Shown: in pieces, positions 33,245 to 45,034 of the stretch | How positions within the stretch are numbered: the stretch's first letter is position 1 | Layout of the letters: each line of letters opens with the position of its first letter | Notes under the pieces: model-generated | The model's database searches: none | What the model saw: the letters and a program-made list of their open reading frames with translations, nothing else | What the model was told of the DNA's origin: nothing | Origin: Schistocerca nitens | Taxonomy: Eukaryota > Arthropoda > Insecta > Orthoptera > Acrididae | Length of the DNA stretch: 64,000 nt | Assembly (NCBI RefSeq): GCF_023898315.1 | Contig: NC_064622.1 | Location: 270,807,503 to 270,871,502, forward strand | Reading direction: 5' to 3' | Translations under genes and position numbers: made by a program

Positions 33245-34005
33245 TATTTGTAACATAGTTTTTACTATAGGGAGCGTATGTAGGGTCATAAAAATCGGCA
33301 CTTACTAAAAATGGCAGCACATTTGCCTTTGTTTATTTCCCTACAGACCTGAAGACGTATGAAACAGTACATTACAGGATAGTTTATTTATGATACTTTT
33401 GTAGACTGCAGATATTTAATGAAGAAAATCGTTTACTTCAATAAACAAAAAGATGATTAGTAAAAAGTAGGCCTGATCTTTTGCAGAAAGAGGCTGTATG
33501 TTGTACATATACTTAACAAGATGGTGTTTTCTTCACTACACTTCCAGTCAAAACAGTGAATGTGGATCTTAGGAAACTTGTAGAGAATGCAATAATTACA
33601 TTGTTTAACTTACCAAATAAGCCACACAGACACAGTGACAAAACACTAAAGCAATAAAACTGTTTATGAACACAGAGAAAACTGGTCCCACGATACTGCT
33701 GCATCTAAACCAAAAATAGCAAGAATCTTCAGCACATTCACTTTTGAAGCAGAAGTATTTATATTTACAAAAATACTCGTGCTCATATTAGAAAGTCGAG
33801 GGACGTGTAAGAATGTTCGAATCATCATGCTCTATACAAAATTGTTACATGTCGAAGAAAGTGCCTATCATAATAAACAGAGGCAACAACAGAAATATAT
33901 GTTTGTCTTGCAAGAAATATGCAATTATATTGTGCTGCTTTCAGTAGAATAAGCTGCAGTTACACGCATATTCCAGAGTATTTCTTCATGAATAAGTTGT
34001 AGCTC
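33245..34005. repeat. Diverged local tandem duplication, unit 2
   Basis: Second unit of the pair described at 32,046-32,870. Same block order and orientation; ends near GAATAAGTTGTAGCTCATGT, matching GAATAAGTCGTTGCTAATGT of unit 1. Confidence 0.7.
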
Positions 34006-34009
34006 ATGT

Positions 34010-35940
34010 AACCGAACCAGGGCCAGTTGTACCATCGTAGCATAAATGCAGGGTTAGCTAACTGAGGAATAACTGTACAGTGCTGTTTTATTCTCCAGAT
34101 AATTATTCCTGAAATAGCATTCATGGCCATTTAAGTTGGGAACAAGTAAAGAGCACTCTGGGTCTTTTCGCATATGTCACTGCATATTTACTAAGTCGTT
34201 GCCTGCAGAAACAGCATATCAAACTGAATGAAGAGCATTCCAGATTGCAAAGGTATACACTCGAGGATACTTTGAGGTTGGAATGTACTGTGAGTTCAAA
34301 AATGTAATATCAGCCATGAAAACTGCTGGAGTCTCATTCAATGAAAATATTAGTGCAAAATATTTAAATAAATTGCTAGGGAACTTATATTTACAGCAAC
34401 ATAACGATCTATTTTGAAATTAGTTAAATGGACAGGTATTTGTTGTTTGACCCATAAGAGATCTTTCTAGATTTCCGAATAATGTGTGAGAAAATTAGTG
34501 CAAAAGTTTCCATTCAGAAACAACTTCTCATAGATCGACAGAGCAGCTAGAACAGATGTATGTGTCTTTTTTGTTAAATAAGTAAGCACATAAATATTAT
34601 GCTCAGAAAAGGTAGCAGAGGCACAGACTGGTGGCATCCTAAATGTGAGATGTAAGTTCCAAATTGTTTACAATGAAATACATGATTAATTGATAAAGTT
34701 GTCAGCAGAAAGGCGCCACAGTCATTTGGACTGAGATGAAAAATTTGTACACAAGATAGTATTCCATCAGATGGTAGACAGTGAATTGTAAGTAGGCACA
34801 TAATATAGAAGCAAATGTGAGAGGCGGTCTGCTCTGTGAAATAATTGGTTTTTTCAGTCTCTCCAACAAACTATGACAACACAGACATCATTAAGACTGA
34901 TTTGACTGAAAATTCTGAGAGTTGTTACTGGCTAGCTTGCTGTTGTATTTATGTCTTAGAATTTATTATGGCAGCAACGGGTGTTCTACAGAAAATACCA
35001 TTGCTGAATTATTGAAGACTGTTTCTGCATCCACTTTTGCAGATCTTGGATATATGTAAATCATGTTTGTGTGAGGTGGAGATTATTAATTAAATTGAGC
35101 ATGAATATGAAGAATAAGATGCCAACATTTACAATAAGCAACCATTTTCTTTTTTATAATAATTGCATAGAAAAGTACCTATGGCACATATCAAACTGGA
35201 GGCTGTTGTTATTGTATCTCACTGTAATTATTTCTTACATAATCTAGGCTTGTGCAATCATCTCTAATGTGGGAGTTAATGTGAAGTAACTGGAGGAGAG
35301 ATGGATTCATTATGTTCTTCTTTTTCCTACAGTCATTTTATTTTAGAACTGTCTGTTCTGTTTTCAGAATAAAAATACATGTTTTCATATGTGAAAGGAA
35401 AGCAGAGTTGCAGATGGTGCTGCTTCAAAAGTAGCTTGAAGGAACTTGAGAAGGGAGGAAGAATTGTATTGGCTGAAAAAAGAGCATAAAGCTCAAGATT
35501 ATGACCTGAAAATAGAAATTAAAACAACTGATTTCAGAATAAAAATTTATTAATCCATACACATTTGTTAATTTATTTTCCTTTAGTTAAATCAGAGAAC
35601 TGAAATAAGTAAAAAAATCATGTCATGGGCATGTTGTCCAGTCCCATACACAACCTTTCAATAATCCTGCTGACTGTCCCCTGCCAAAACTAACGAAGTC
35701 TTCAACGGACAGAAGGAAATCAGCAGAGGCAAAATATTTGAGTGTCTGTAGTAGCTGGATTACTGATGGAACAGAGTCATTGCTGAAAGAAAGAAAGAAA
35801 AGAATGATATGATACAGTGTTTTAAGGGATATCTAAAAACATAACTTGGCAGCCACTTCTTCCACTGTTATAATTATGTAGATCGAATAACTCAAGATTC
35901 TTGTTAGTTGAACAAGTATGTATGTCCTTTTAACACAAAG
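34010..35940. other. Intergenic, nothing firmly recognised
   Basis: AT-rich. Near 35,440-35,550 a plus frame reads EEELYWLKKEHKAQDYDLKI, a charged helix of the sort found in Myb/MADF or transposon-associated proteins, but without further domain support. Confidence 0.35.
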
Positions 35941-35944
35941 ACAA

Positions 35945-36250
35945 CAGGTACTTTATGATAAATATGAACGAGGTTATGTGGATAATACTGATAACTGTCG
36001 AATACAACAGCTATCAGCCATAGAATTCTAAAAAACGTAGACTTTCCTGTTAATTCTACTGTGCTAAACTTAGTTTGAGTAAAATCAAATAATTCTGGTG
36101 TTTATGGGAATAATACTAGGTGGTGTACAATTTTGTTGCTCTGAAGCATGCACTAAAAGGTGGAAAATTGTTGTCCCAATGGGAGATATGAGTGAACAAT
36201 ATTTCCTGCTGTAGCTGTTGCTGAGTGAACTCATGACATTAGTGTATTAT
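35945..36250. repeat. Second local tandem duplication, unit 1
   Basis: Shares blocks with 36,605-36,930 in order: TTTATGATAAATATGA, GTGNNTAATACTNATAACTG, GACTTTCCTGTTAA, CTGTGCTAAACTTA, GTTGCTCTGAA and GAGTGAA. The period is about 660 bp. Confidence 0.65.
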
Positions 36251-36469
36251 CAAATTTTTTGTTATATTAAACAACCATAATAAGCCACCAATGTAAGAAA
36301 AATGGTACTCCATACAAGTACAAGCTATTTTGATTTAAGTTACATTCAAGTATATGCAATTTAACATCATGGAGGACACTGAAAATAACCTGATGTTCAA
36401 GGAAGTTAAAAACATAGCATTTCAGGCACTCCTTTTACATGCTACAACTATGCAGCTTCAATAACGAGA

Positions 36470-36592
36470 TTCATCATTTCTTCCCCATAGACGCAAAAGT
36501 CGCCGAAGTGGCGTCAAATCGAAAGACTTGCACCCAGCGAACTGTCTGCGCGGCGGGAGGCCTAGTCACAGACATTTACATTTTATTTAACA
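36470..36592 (+). mobile_element. SINE family B, 5'-truncated copy
   Basis: Starts within the core: CATAGACGCAAAAGTCGCCG, then AAGTGGCGTCAAATCGAAAG and ACTTGCACCCAGCGAAC. The family-B tail GGCCTAGTCACAGACATTTA follows. The tRNA head is absent. Lies between the two units of the 36-kb tandem duplication. Confidence 0.8.
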
Positions 36593-36604
36593 TACATATA
36601 CAGT

Positions 36605-36930
36605 ACTATTTTATGATAAATATGAGTGGACTTATGTGACTAATACTAATAACTGAGAACCACAACAGCTATGTTCTATAGTGGGGGAAACATTAACTTT
36701 CTTTTTTTAAAAAAAGAAAAATTCTGACTTTCCTGTTAAACTAACTGTGCTAAACTTAACCTGGGTAAACATAAATATTTCAAAGGCTTCAGTGAATAAT
36801 GGCAGATGGAAACAATGTTGTTGCTCTGAACCATATTTTCAAGCTTCTGACACATTACAAAAAGGTGCATTCCCAAAAGAATACAGAGTGGAACTATATT
36901 TTGTGCTATTGAGCGAGTGAAGCCGGGACA
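36605..36930. repeat. Second local tandem duplication, unit 2
   Basis: Partner of 35,945-36,250; same orientation and block order, with a small T/A-rich insertion near 36,700. Confidence 0.65.
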
Positions 36931-36934
36931 CTAC

Positions 36935-39925
36935 TGTCTTACGAAAACGTTTTGCAACACGAAAAATCGATCTTTTGTCTAAAACAGAAATACACTGTTA
37001 ATACAAGTAGTGCACATAAATGGTGTGGTTTTTCGATTTTGTTAAGTCTGTTATGGCATTGTCTGCAAAATGAATCGAAACAGTGATTTCCACTGCTGCG
37101 ACAATTGTAACACAGCCAGATAAACAAGACTATTGTTGGATCAACCGTCATTTCTGTGGGCCTGATTTAGATAAATAACATGACAGAATTAACTAAGTAT
37201 TGTAATCAAATGCATATCACTGCAAACAAACAGTATTATTTAAGAAAACAGAGATATACTCTCGCCTGTCTGTCATATGCCCCAGTTTTTCACATAAAAC
37301 AGTGAAAAGGCGAGGTACAGCTTCTTTTGATAAGCGATATCTGGATATAAGTTCGGAATCAGTGTTGTCTCACTTTCTTCTCCTTCCTCATTCTCATGAA
37401 CAGTTCAGCCAAAATCTTGTCATCGCTGTCTGTACCTGTCACTTTTCCTCCCATCTTGACAACGTATTCCCAATTAAGTTCAGTAACTGGCCAGAAATCG
37501 CCAGTTAAAGTATCATAAGTTTATTCTCCTGTTAGGCATCATTCCGAGTTTGTACAACGCGTTTGTCGCGCTATTCCGAGAATAGAACTTAACCAGCTGC
37601 TAACCAGAGATTGTATAACTTAGCTCTCAATGAGATTTGCCTATTTTTACATTCATTCCATGAGTACTCATATCTCTTGGTTGTTTGATAATGGTTGGAA
37701 TCTAAAGGTATAACCAACATTTCGTTAATTAAATAGAACATAATAAAAACAAAAATTAGTTTATGGCTGGCTTTCTCGCCACTAGCGGCGCTAGTGTCGT
37801 TCCAAACCTCAGACAGTACAATTTTTCCAGCAGTGAGTGTTGTGACTATGTATGTTAGACAGTGACCTTTACCTAACGCCATAAATGTGAAGTCAGCGAC
37901 TTATGTTTGATGCCAAAATGTCAGCAGCATGTGTTATTCATCGAAATACAAAAGTAAAGCTTTGTAAGTACCTTACTCATGTTACCTAGTATACACAAAC
38001 ACATATGGAAGTCTGCTGTTAATCTATGCAGGTATATGCTTTAGCAAAAATAAATGCTTGTAGTTTAAATTTAGACTATCATTGTCTTTTATGTTTAGTG
38101 GAACAAGGCTTTGTGATTAAGTACAGCACAATATTTTCCCACAGCTTCTGTAAACCTCAGTTTGATCGAACTTCAGTATCATGTGTTTGTATCAGATCCT
38201 TGTATTTTTTCATCGTTTCTCTTATACATGTAGAATTAAGTTACTTCAGATTTTTCATAGATGATGTAATGTTTCAGTATATGATACCTTTTATTTGATA
38301 GAATTGGATTTTAAACTTGTTTTCCCTTGCTGCTGGCAGCTGGTGCCACATTAGCTGTTACACACTGTATAGGCTAAATGTATTCTTTACTTAAATGTTT
38401 ACATTTGAGATAATTCAGCTAGTGAATGTTGTGATTAGGCCAAAAAAGGTTCATTTAGAATTTTCAACATATTCTTTTTTGTACATCTTTGATTGTTTTC
38501 GTCTGTGTGAACTGTTATGTTCGAAGAGTTTTCTTTATTTTACAGGAATAAATAATAATTTATGTGCATCAGTAACTTTGACATGTAATGCTAATTTTAT
38601 ACATCTGTTCTTCTTCTAGTGTTGCCAAAAGATGTTCCCCTTAATCCAGATGTAGCCTTTCATGACACTGTGGATCATATCAAGAATGAGTCGTATTGCC
38701 TGCGTGAAGTAAACATGCAAAATAAGAAGAAAATTAAGCTTCTTCAGCAGTCAAACAGTCACCTCAAGCAGTGAAATAGTCATAGGAATCATGTGATAAA
38801 GGCTTTGCAGAAGAAGTGCTACATAGATAAAGAGCATTTCAGTGTTTAATGGGTATCCAGTGTAAATGAAACTTTTATGCCAGTTTGCCAGAACTACATG
38901 TTCTGTCATTCTTACAGAATGTGGCTCAACCTTGATGTGTTTGGCATAAATGCTTAACTTTGATTCTAGAAGAGCATATGATAATGCCAAGCTTATATCT
39001 GATACTTAATTGCCACTCCTAGAATAATAAGTAGTATCACAGAAGGGCATCTGTTTTGACAAGTGATGCAATATGCATCTCCATGGAATTTCATTGATGT
39101 GATGGTTAGTGAAGTTATGAGTAAACGTTTAATGAAGTGTCCATTTCTGAACCTGAGGGCCCACATGCGACTTCAATGAGGACTTGATAATGACTTGGTA
39201 TTACAGTCTAGAATAGCTCATGCAGTGTGTACCCCATAATAATGCTGTAGAGGCAGTGAAAGCAACAATGAAAGACTAAACAATTTTAAAAATGTAAACT
39301 TTATACTTTCGAGTATGCCTACACAATATGACTCGTTTCATACATTATGTGTAAACAAAGATACTGAGAACACTAATTGGGAACTAAAAAAATAGCTAAA
39401 GGGTTTCCAAATACGTCGTTTCTTGAATGTTAGTTTCTTGAAAGAGCTCATTACATCAAGCATGGCTTGCACATAAAATATGCAGGAAAGTAATTTGTAC
39501 ATTAACAATAGGAAGAATACATTAGCTATTTAAGTAATAGTAACAATTCAAAAATTGTCCAAAAGTGGAAATACAATGGCAACTAAAAACACTCCCTTCT
39601 AAAGGAGAAAGATGATTTGCCAATTGGCCTACCAGTGGAAAAGCGAGCTCCAACTATAATGCCCTCCTATGAAGTAGTTGCGATCTCACCAATAAATAAT
39701 CCATCAACTAAAGAAGAAGCTACAAGAGAAGCTCCATCAAATGGTTGTTTACTTAGGAAGAGGAAGACAGCAGTTCCATCTCAGTTAAGTGACTTTCTGC
39801 TCAGGAGTCAGGAAAAACAAACAGAAAGATAAGTACAATGGGTATAAGAACCTCATCAGATGCAATTTTAATAACAGGTCAGAACAAGCAATCCATAAAA
39901 AATAAACTTTAACTCATACCAACTG
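36935..39925. other. Mostly unrecognised; possible THAP/P-element-like exon at 38,621-38,795
   Basis: At 38,621 an AG acceptor (TTCTTCTAG) opens a plus frame LPKDVPLNPDV, then LREVNMQNKKKIKLLQQSNS, a coiled coil. After one stop it continues with HVIKALQKKCYIDKEHF. THAP-domain and P-element-like proteins carry such a helix after the zinc finger, but no C2CH finger or transposase motif was found nearby. The rest shows no feature. Confidence 0.3.
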
Positions 39926-39929
39926 TTCT

Positions 39930-40576
39930 AAAGATAACAGAGCATCAGATCAGAGAAAATAAAATTAAGTGTATAACTTCAGATAGCTGCAATTTAATAT
40001 CAGACTTCTGTAGAAAATTTTAATAATAGTAAGGGATAAAATGAACTGCTCATTTACAGCAATTTTCAGGGATAAAATAATAAAAACGGAATGCAATGGT
40101 GCAAAAATTGAGCTGCAAAACATAACTTATATTGTAATATTGGTGTATAGAACATTAAGTACTGATTTTAATACATTCATACAAATCATGGAAGGGTGAT
40201 ATCATACCTCTGGAATAATAAACTAATTTTATTTAGGGAGTTAAATATTAATGCTTTTTCATGTACATGATTCAAAGTAGAGATTGGCACTCTGCTTACA
40301 ATATACAGTATTTCATAATATTGTTCAGAGTTTTACCAGACTGAGCAAGAACACTCAATCTGTCATTGATTTTATAATCACAAATGTTGAATCCAATAGG
40401 TATAAATGCCTAATAAATGAAATGCACCTATCAGATCACAATTCACAGACTATAGTTATAAAAGATGCTATGAAGGTAGAGACTCACTACTATTGTCCTT
40501 ACAGAGGCATTTGTGTCTCTGACACAGAGCTTATAAAAAATTGGAAAACGAAAATTAGCCAGAATTGTACCTTGAT
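39930..40576 (+). pseudogene. LINE endonuclease fragment (Jockey/CR1-like)
   Basis: Plus frames give IRENKIKCITSDSCNLISDF (N-terminal endonuclease), then at 40,284 RLSKNTQSVIDFIITNVESN and MHLSDHNSQTIVI. The late SxIDxIITN and LSDHxxQ motifs are the ones also seen in the minus-strand LINE at 741-938. Broken by stops and cut on the right by a SINE at about 40,577. Confidence 0.7.
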
Positions 40577-40771
40577 TGTATGAGGTAGGAAATGAGTACT
40601 GACAAAAGTTAAGCTGTGAATGTGGGTCGTGAGTTGTACACAGGTACGAGTTGGTAGAGCACTTGCCCACTAAAGGCAATTTCCCCAGGTTTGAGTCCCA
40701 GTATGGCATACAGTTTTAATTTTCCATGAATTTCAAATCGGTGCACAATCTGCTGCAGAGTGAAAATTCAC
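40577..40771 (+). repeat. tRNA-headed SINE (family C), old copy
   Basis: GAGTTGGTAGAGCACTTGCC, then GGTTTGAGTCCCAGTATGGC, then the tail CAGTTTTAATTTTCCATGAA and GCAGAGTGAAAATTCA. Same order as the copies near 19.6-20.0 kb, more diverged, and inserted next to or within the LINE endonuclease fragment. Confidence 0.75.
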
Positions 40772-40774
40772 TAT

Positions 40775-43700
40775 GGAGGCAACAGTGATACTCAGCAAAA
40801 GTTATTGGGACCTCTTGCCCACCCAGATATCATTTCTTGTGGATTATGTATCGCAACAAACACTATGGAACAGTTTATTTTTGAGGCAAAGAGTGAGAGT
40901 GATAACGCTTCCCCTCCTACTCGTGTGGTAGATCATGTATATCGAAGTAATGTGAAAAAATGGACGGTATTGATTTTATTGCAGAGTAGAAACAAAATAT
41001 GCCATCACAGACATTTGTATCTGGATTTGAATCGAATTTTGATGTTAAGGCGCTCTATTATAACCACACCACGTATGAATCCAACCATGCTTCCCCACCA
41101 GTTCTTGAGCTGAAAAATCTCTTTATTACTACATGTGGACGCTGACCATCTGGGTCACACATCAAGATTTCTGATCTATCTACAGTGCTGCATGCGATCA
41201 ATAGGGTGGTGTACAATGTGAGACCGTATAACAGACTATGTCTCAGTTGGACAGTGTATGATAAATGTCTGCATTGGGTTTGGCCAAATTAATAATACAC
41301 AGTCAATAACTTATTAATGATGAGATGCAATTATGCAGATACGATTATTCAATAACATTTGTTTCCAATTTGCTCAAGTAACCTCTCACAATCGTTCTGT
41401 ATCAGTGATGTCTTTGAGGGGTGGTAGTAAAAGGGCAAGTCTCGGTAGATTATTTATACTTTATATACCTGGATGCAGTAACAGTGGTCTGTCCAGAGAA
41501 CTTTTCAAGTATTCGAGGTTCTAACATCTATGGATCAAGCATACAAACCCTTCCAACATTATTTGTGAGCAACATTTAAGTTGAATCTCGTGAAATTATC
41601 ATGATCTAGATTCAGTGTCTCTTCTGTTGCTATGCTTTCCATAGATCACAAACTCTATAACTGATCAGTAAAGAGCTCATTGAGGTATAATAAAGGAGTT
41701 GCCAAAACATCACTGACTTGAAGCCGTGTGCCAAGTCACTATGGACAAACATTAGCTTCTGGTGGAAGTATTTTGATAAAGAATGCCATCTTGCACCATT
41801 TACATACGTTCTACTCGTTCTGAAAGTAGTCTAAAGTATGAAGGAACCACATTTCACTGGTAAGTGGTCTCATGCAAGCGACATACATGAATTTTAGTTG
41901 TTCTGGTTATTTTTACTGCAGTGATTTTATTTCTGTAGTTTGACCTTAGATTTGCTATAATACAAGTATAAGAGGGCTATGGTTGAACGCTGTAGGAAGG
42001 AAATATTGCAAACCATCCAGACATAGTAGAATATGCTCTCATCTCAGCGTTTTCAGGAGGAGGATATAGATGGAATATCAGTTTCATCATTCTGTATAAA
42101 GGAAAATATCAGATTATGTAAGCAGCTTTTTCACATCACCTACTTCACAGCTTGATTATTCAAAATGTGTAATAGAAAGAAAGTTACATTAAAGGGCTCA
42201 AATGCTTTGTGTTACTGGACAAATAAGCCTTTAACACCAGAAAAACATCTGAAAATGCCTTCCTGAGGATGTATTGTTCATGAAAGCACTGTAATATTAC
42301 TATTTAAAAGAACTATTGCATGGGCAGAACAGAAATTAAGAACAAGGAGCAATTGTAAACAGTAGTCTGCTAATGTTTAGGGCCTACTAACATGGCGGCA
42401 ACGACTTCGATGCAGTGTACAGCGTAAGTCTATAGCGCCAAAATCCCTTATTGTATCTCCATGAGAGAACAAAACTATCACAGTAATGCCTCTTCTTTAA
42501 TTTAATGTCAAATTATTTCCAGAAAATTTTATCTTGATTCTGATAATATTTTGCGCTACTCTAATGTAATCTTTCACTATACCTTTCAGTCAAAATATTC
42601 CCACTTCACAAAGATTACTCTGTCTGACAAAAATTTTCAATCTTTACTACACTAAGATGTTATACTTCATGATATTATTTATCTTTAAAAGCACCACAAC
42701 AAAAGTTAATACATTCTTTTGAGTTATTTACCAAGCAAACTATACTGCTGGCAAGGTCAATGCAATCACTGTGAAATACGTTGGCACTCCATAGTCCACA
42801 AATCACAATTATTTCTGTGTGCTTTCGTAATTAGTTGCACTCGTCACATAATACTGCTACTGAGGACCACTTATATCAAACATTCATGTTTATATGCAGT
42901 GTTTGTGACTGAATACCAGCAGAGACTGACCAGTCCTCATACTAAAAACCAGCTAACGAAATGTTCGAAAAATCAACGTATGGTGCCATTGAATTCCAGG
43001 AAGACTCGATAGCTTAAGTATAATAGGGGAGAATTTTGAGCCTTGGAACACTTTTCCCTCTTCTACCACTAGCTAGTACAATAATAGAATATATTTTCTT
43101 ACTCCATTTCCATTTGATAGCATTAATTTTAAGTGTACTGGACGTTTTTTTGAAATTACAAAAATTACCCTGGAAGAATTAGGTTTTTCGAAATGTGAAA
43201 TACTGTTTCAAGGTACAACATGGTCATGTACCTAGAAATAAATCTTAAAGTGTTACAATCGAGAAAATCTTGTCAGTGCTTTATTTAATAGTCTGTGTCT
43301 TATGTTATTACTGAACAACACACCAATAATCAGTATAAAACCAAATAAAGAAGAAGTGTTATCAAAAACCAGTTACAAGTTAAACAATTTTAGAATAGAA
43401 GCTATTGACAATCAACAGAAATTTTCCTTTTCAAGAGAGGGAAAACTGTCAAAGATATTAACTCAGTTCATTTGTAAGTATCACATGTCCTATGGTAGAT
43501 GGCCTTCTTCCATTTCAGTGGACAAGATGGTGGACAACCAATCAAGTATGATTTAACCACCTACACGTTACGTAACTAGTTTTAAGAATACACATAATTT
43601 TATGTATCATAAAATCCTGTAAGAGAAAAACTAAATATATCTTCCAAATAGCTTTAAAACTTTGTACAGCACTTACATATCTAGAACTGGTAATATCTAA

Positions 43701-44045
43701 AAATTCGACACAAAACGCAATCTCACATCCAATTACAAAAACAGTACAAAACAGTGGAAACTGCTTATGGTGGTTTCTAGTGTGCATTCTTCCATACAAT
43801 TCTAAAATCAGGCACCAGATTGAAATACCAACCAGAAACCATCATGTGTTCTTAGGCAAACATTCCCAAGTACAACACTCTCCTCCACTTCTCACAGAAT
43901 TCCACAAGCCATAAAAATAGTCACCTGAAACAGTGAAATCTAGATGTAAACATTTTAACTTATTGATACTATTGTTAGATCACAACTTTAGTTTTAAAAT
44001 TCTCTGCTTAGATTGAATGAAAAACCTTAATTCTGTATTAGACAA
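40775..44045. other. Unrecognised AT-rich DNA
   Basis: ORFs of 60-117 codons (40,760-41,113; 42,719-43,012; 43,302-43,556) carry no motif I can name. At 42,392 ATGGCGGCAACGACTTCG is followed within 20 bases by GTAAGT, which looks like a first exon and donor but lacks any continuation that I can find. Confidence 0.4.
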
Positions 44046-44049
44046 AATA

Positions 44050-44540
44050 CTACTAGAAGCGATTTAAAGGTGAAGAAACTAATTCATACTGCATACTTCC
44101 ATTCACATATGAGTTATGGAATATGTTTTTTGTGAAACTCAACTTACAGGGACAGTATGCATGTAGTAGAGAAGAGAGTTATAAGAATTATTCCTGATGT
44201 TAATACTAGAATAGTGTGGAGAGATCTATGAAATAGAACTTGGTATTTTGACAACTATTTCACAATATTATATGGTAAATCCATTAATGTCCTTGGACAT
44301 TACCAAAATTTATCTTTTTTCAAAAACTAAAGAAAACATAAATATGACAATAGAAGCACACACAACCTCTGCAAAGACTTTCCCAGAGGATGCATGTATA
44401 TGGATACAAATGTACTGAACAACTTATCAGAGAGCATGACATGTCATATAGATAATGTGCTGGAGTTTAAGATTGAATTAAGGAGTATTCTGTTGGGCAA
44501 CCCCTTCTACATCATTGAAGAGTACCCTCACAGAAACTAT
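44050..44540 (+). pseudogene. LINE RT C-terminal end (Jockey/CR1-like)
   Basis: Plus frames read HTAYFHSHMSYGICFL, STYRDSMHVVEKRVIRIIPD, NVNTRIVWRDL and DVLEFKIELRSILL-type pieces. This is the thumb and tail of a Jockey/CR1-type RT, which normally ends shortly afterwards. Several stops. Possibly the 3' end of the same element whose endonuclease lies at 39,930. Confidence 0.7.
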
Positions 44541-44689
44541 CAAACTTGATTTTTCAGGTTATTGTTTATTTACCAATGTAATACAACAGTCTTTGTAATA
44601 TTAAGTCATTTCATTACAAGGAAATGTACATCTCTGAATTTTTTTCCACAACCCAGATATCTGGAATACAACTAGTGTACTATAATGTA

Positions 44690-44905
44690 TAAAGGAATGG
44701 ATGCACACTGCACAGAATGCCCTTTTATATCACTCAGTCATACTGATTCCAAGCTAGTGACATTACTCTCTTCCACAGGAAGCTATCTGCATAAGAACCA
44801 GCATGGTTTCTGTAAAAAGTTTACCTCACTAAATTATGCACATTCTTCTGAGATAATTCATCTATGAAATGATGTTGATAATGCATGTCTTGATTTTTAA
44901 AAAAT
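44690..44905 (+). pseudogene. Short RT-like fragment
   Basis: A plus frame has GSYLHKNQHGFCKKFTS, then SSEIIHL and DNACLDF. These resemble the NQxGFRKxxS and DFxKAFD boxes of LINE RTs. It is short and decayed, and it lies just beside LTR-like sequence. Confidence 0.5.
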
Positions 44906-44924
44906 TTTACTGCATAACACAATG

Positions 44925-45030
44925 TGTAAACTCCCCCCTACATTTGATTCTGTATGAAATTTAGCCCAGCTTTACCTCCCACTCTATAAGATCTATGTAT
45001 TTCAAAAACTATGTATTCACAAACAAGCAG
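44925..45030 (-). repeat. LTR-like fragment related to the one at 63.8 kb
   Basis: Shares about 100 bp with 63,790-63,895: CTGTATGAAATTTAGCCCA, then TCTCCCACTC-type and ACTATGTATTCACAAAC. Could be a solo LTR or LTR remnant extending further right; the far limit is unclear. Confidence 0.5.
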
Positions 45031-45034
45031 GCAG

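Noticed and set aside
41333..41560. THAP-type zinc finger (IPGCSNSGLSRELFKYS)
   Set aside because: The second half of the C2CH pattern is missing and the frame closes at once; probably chance.
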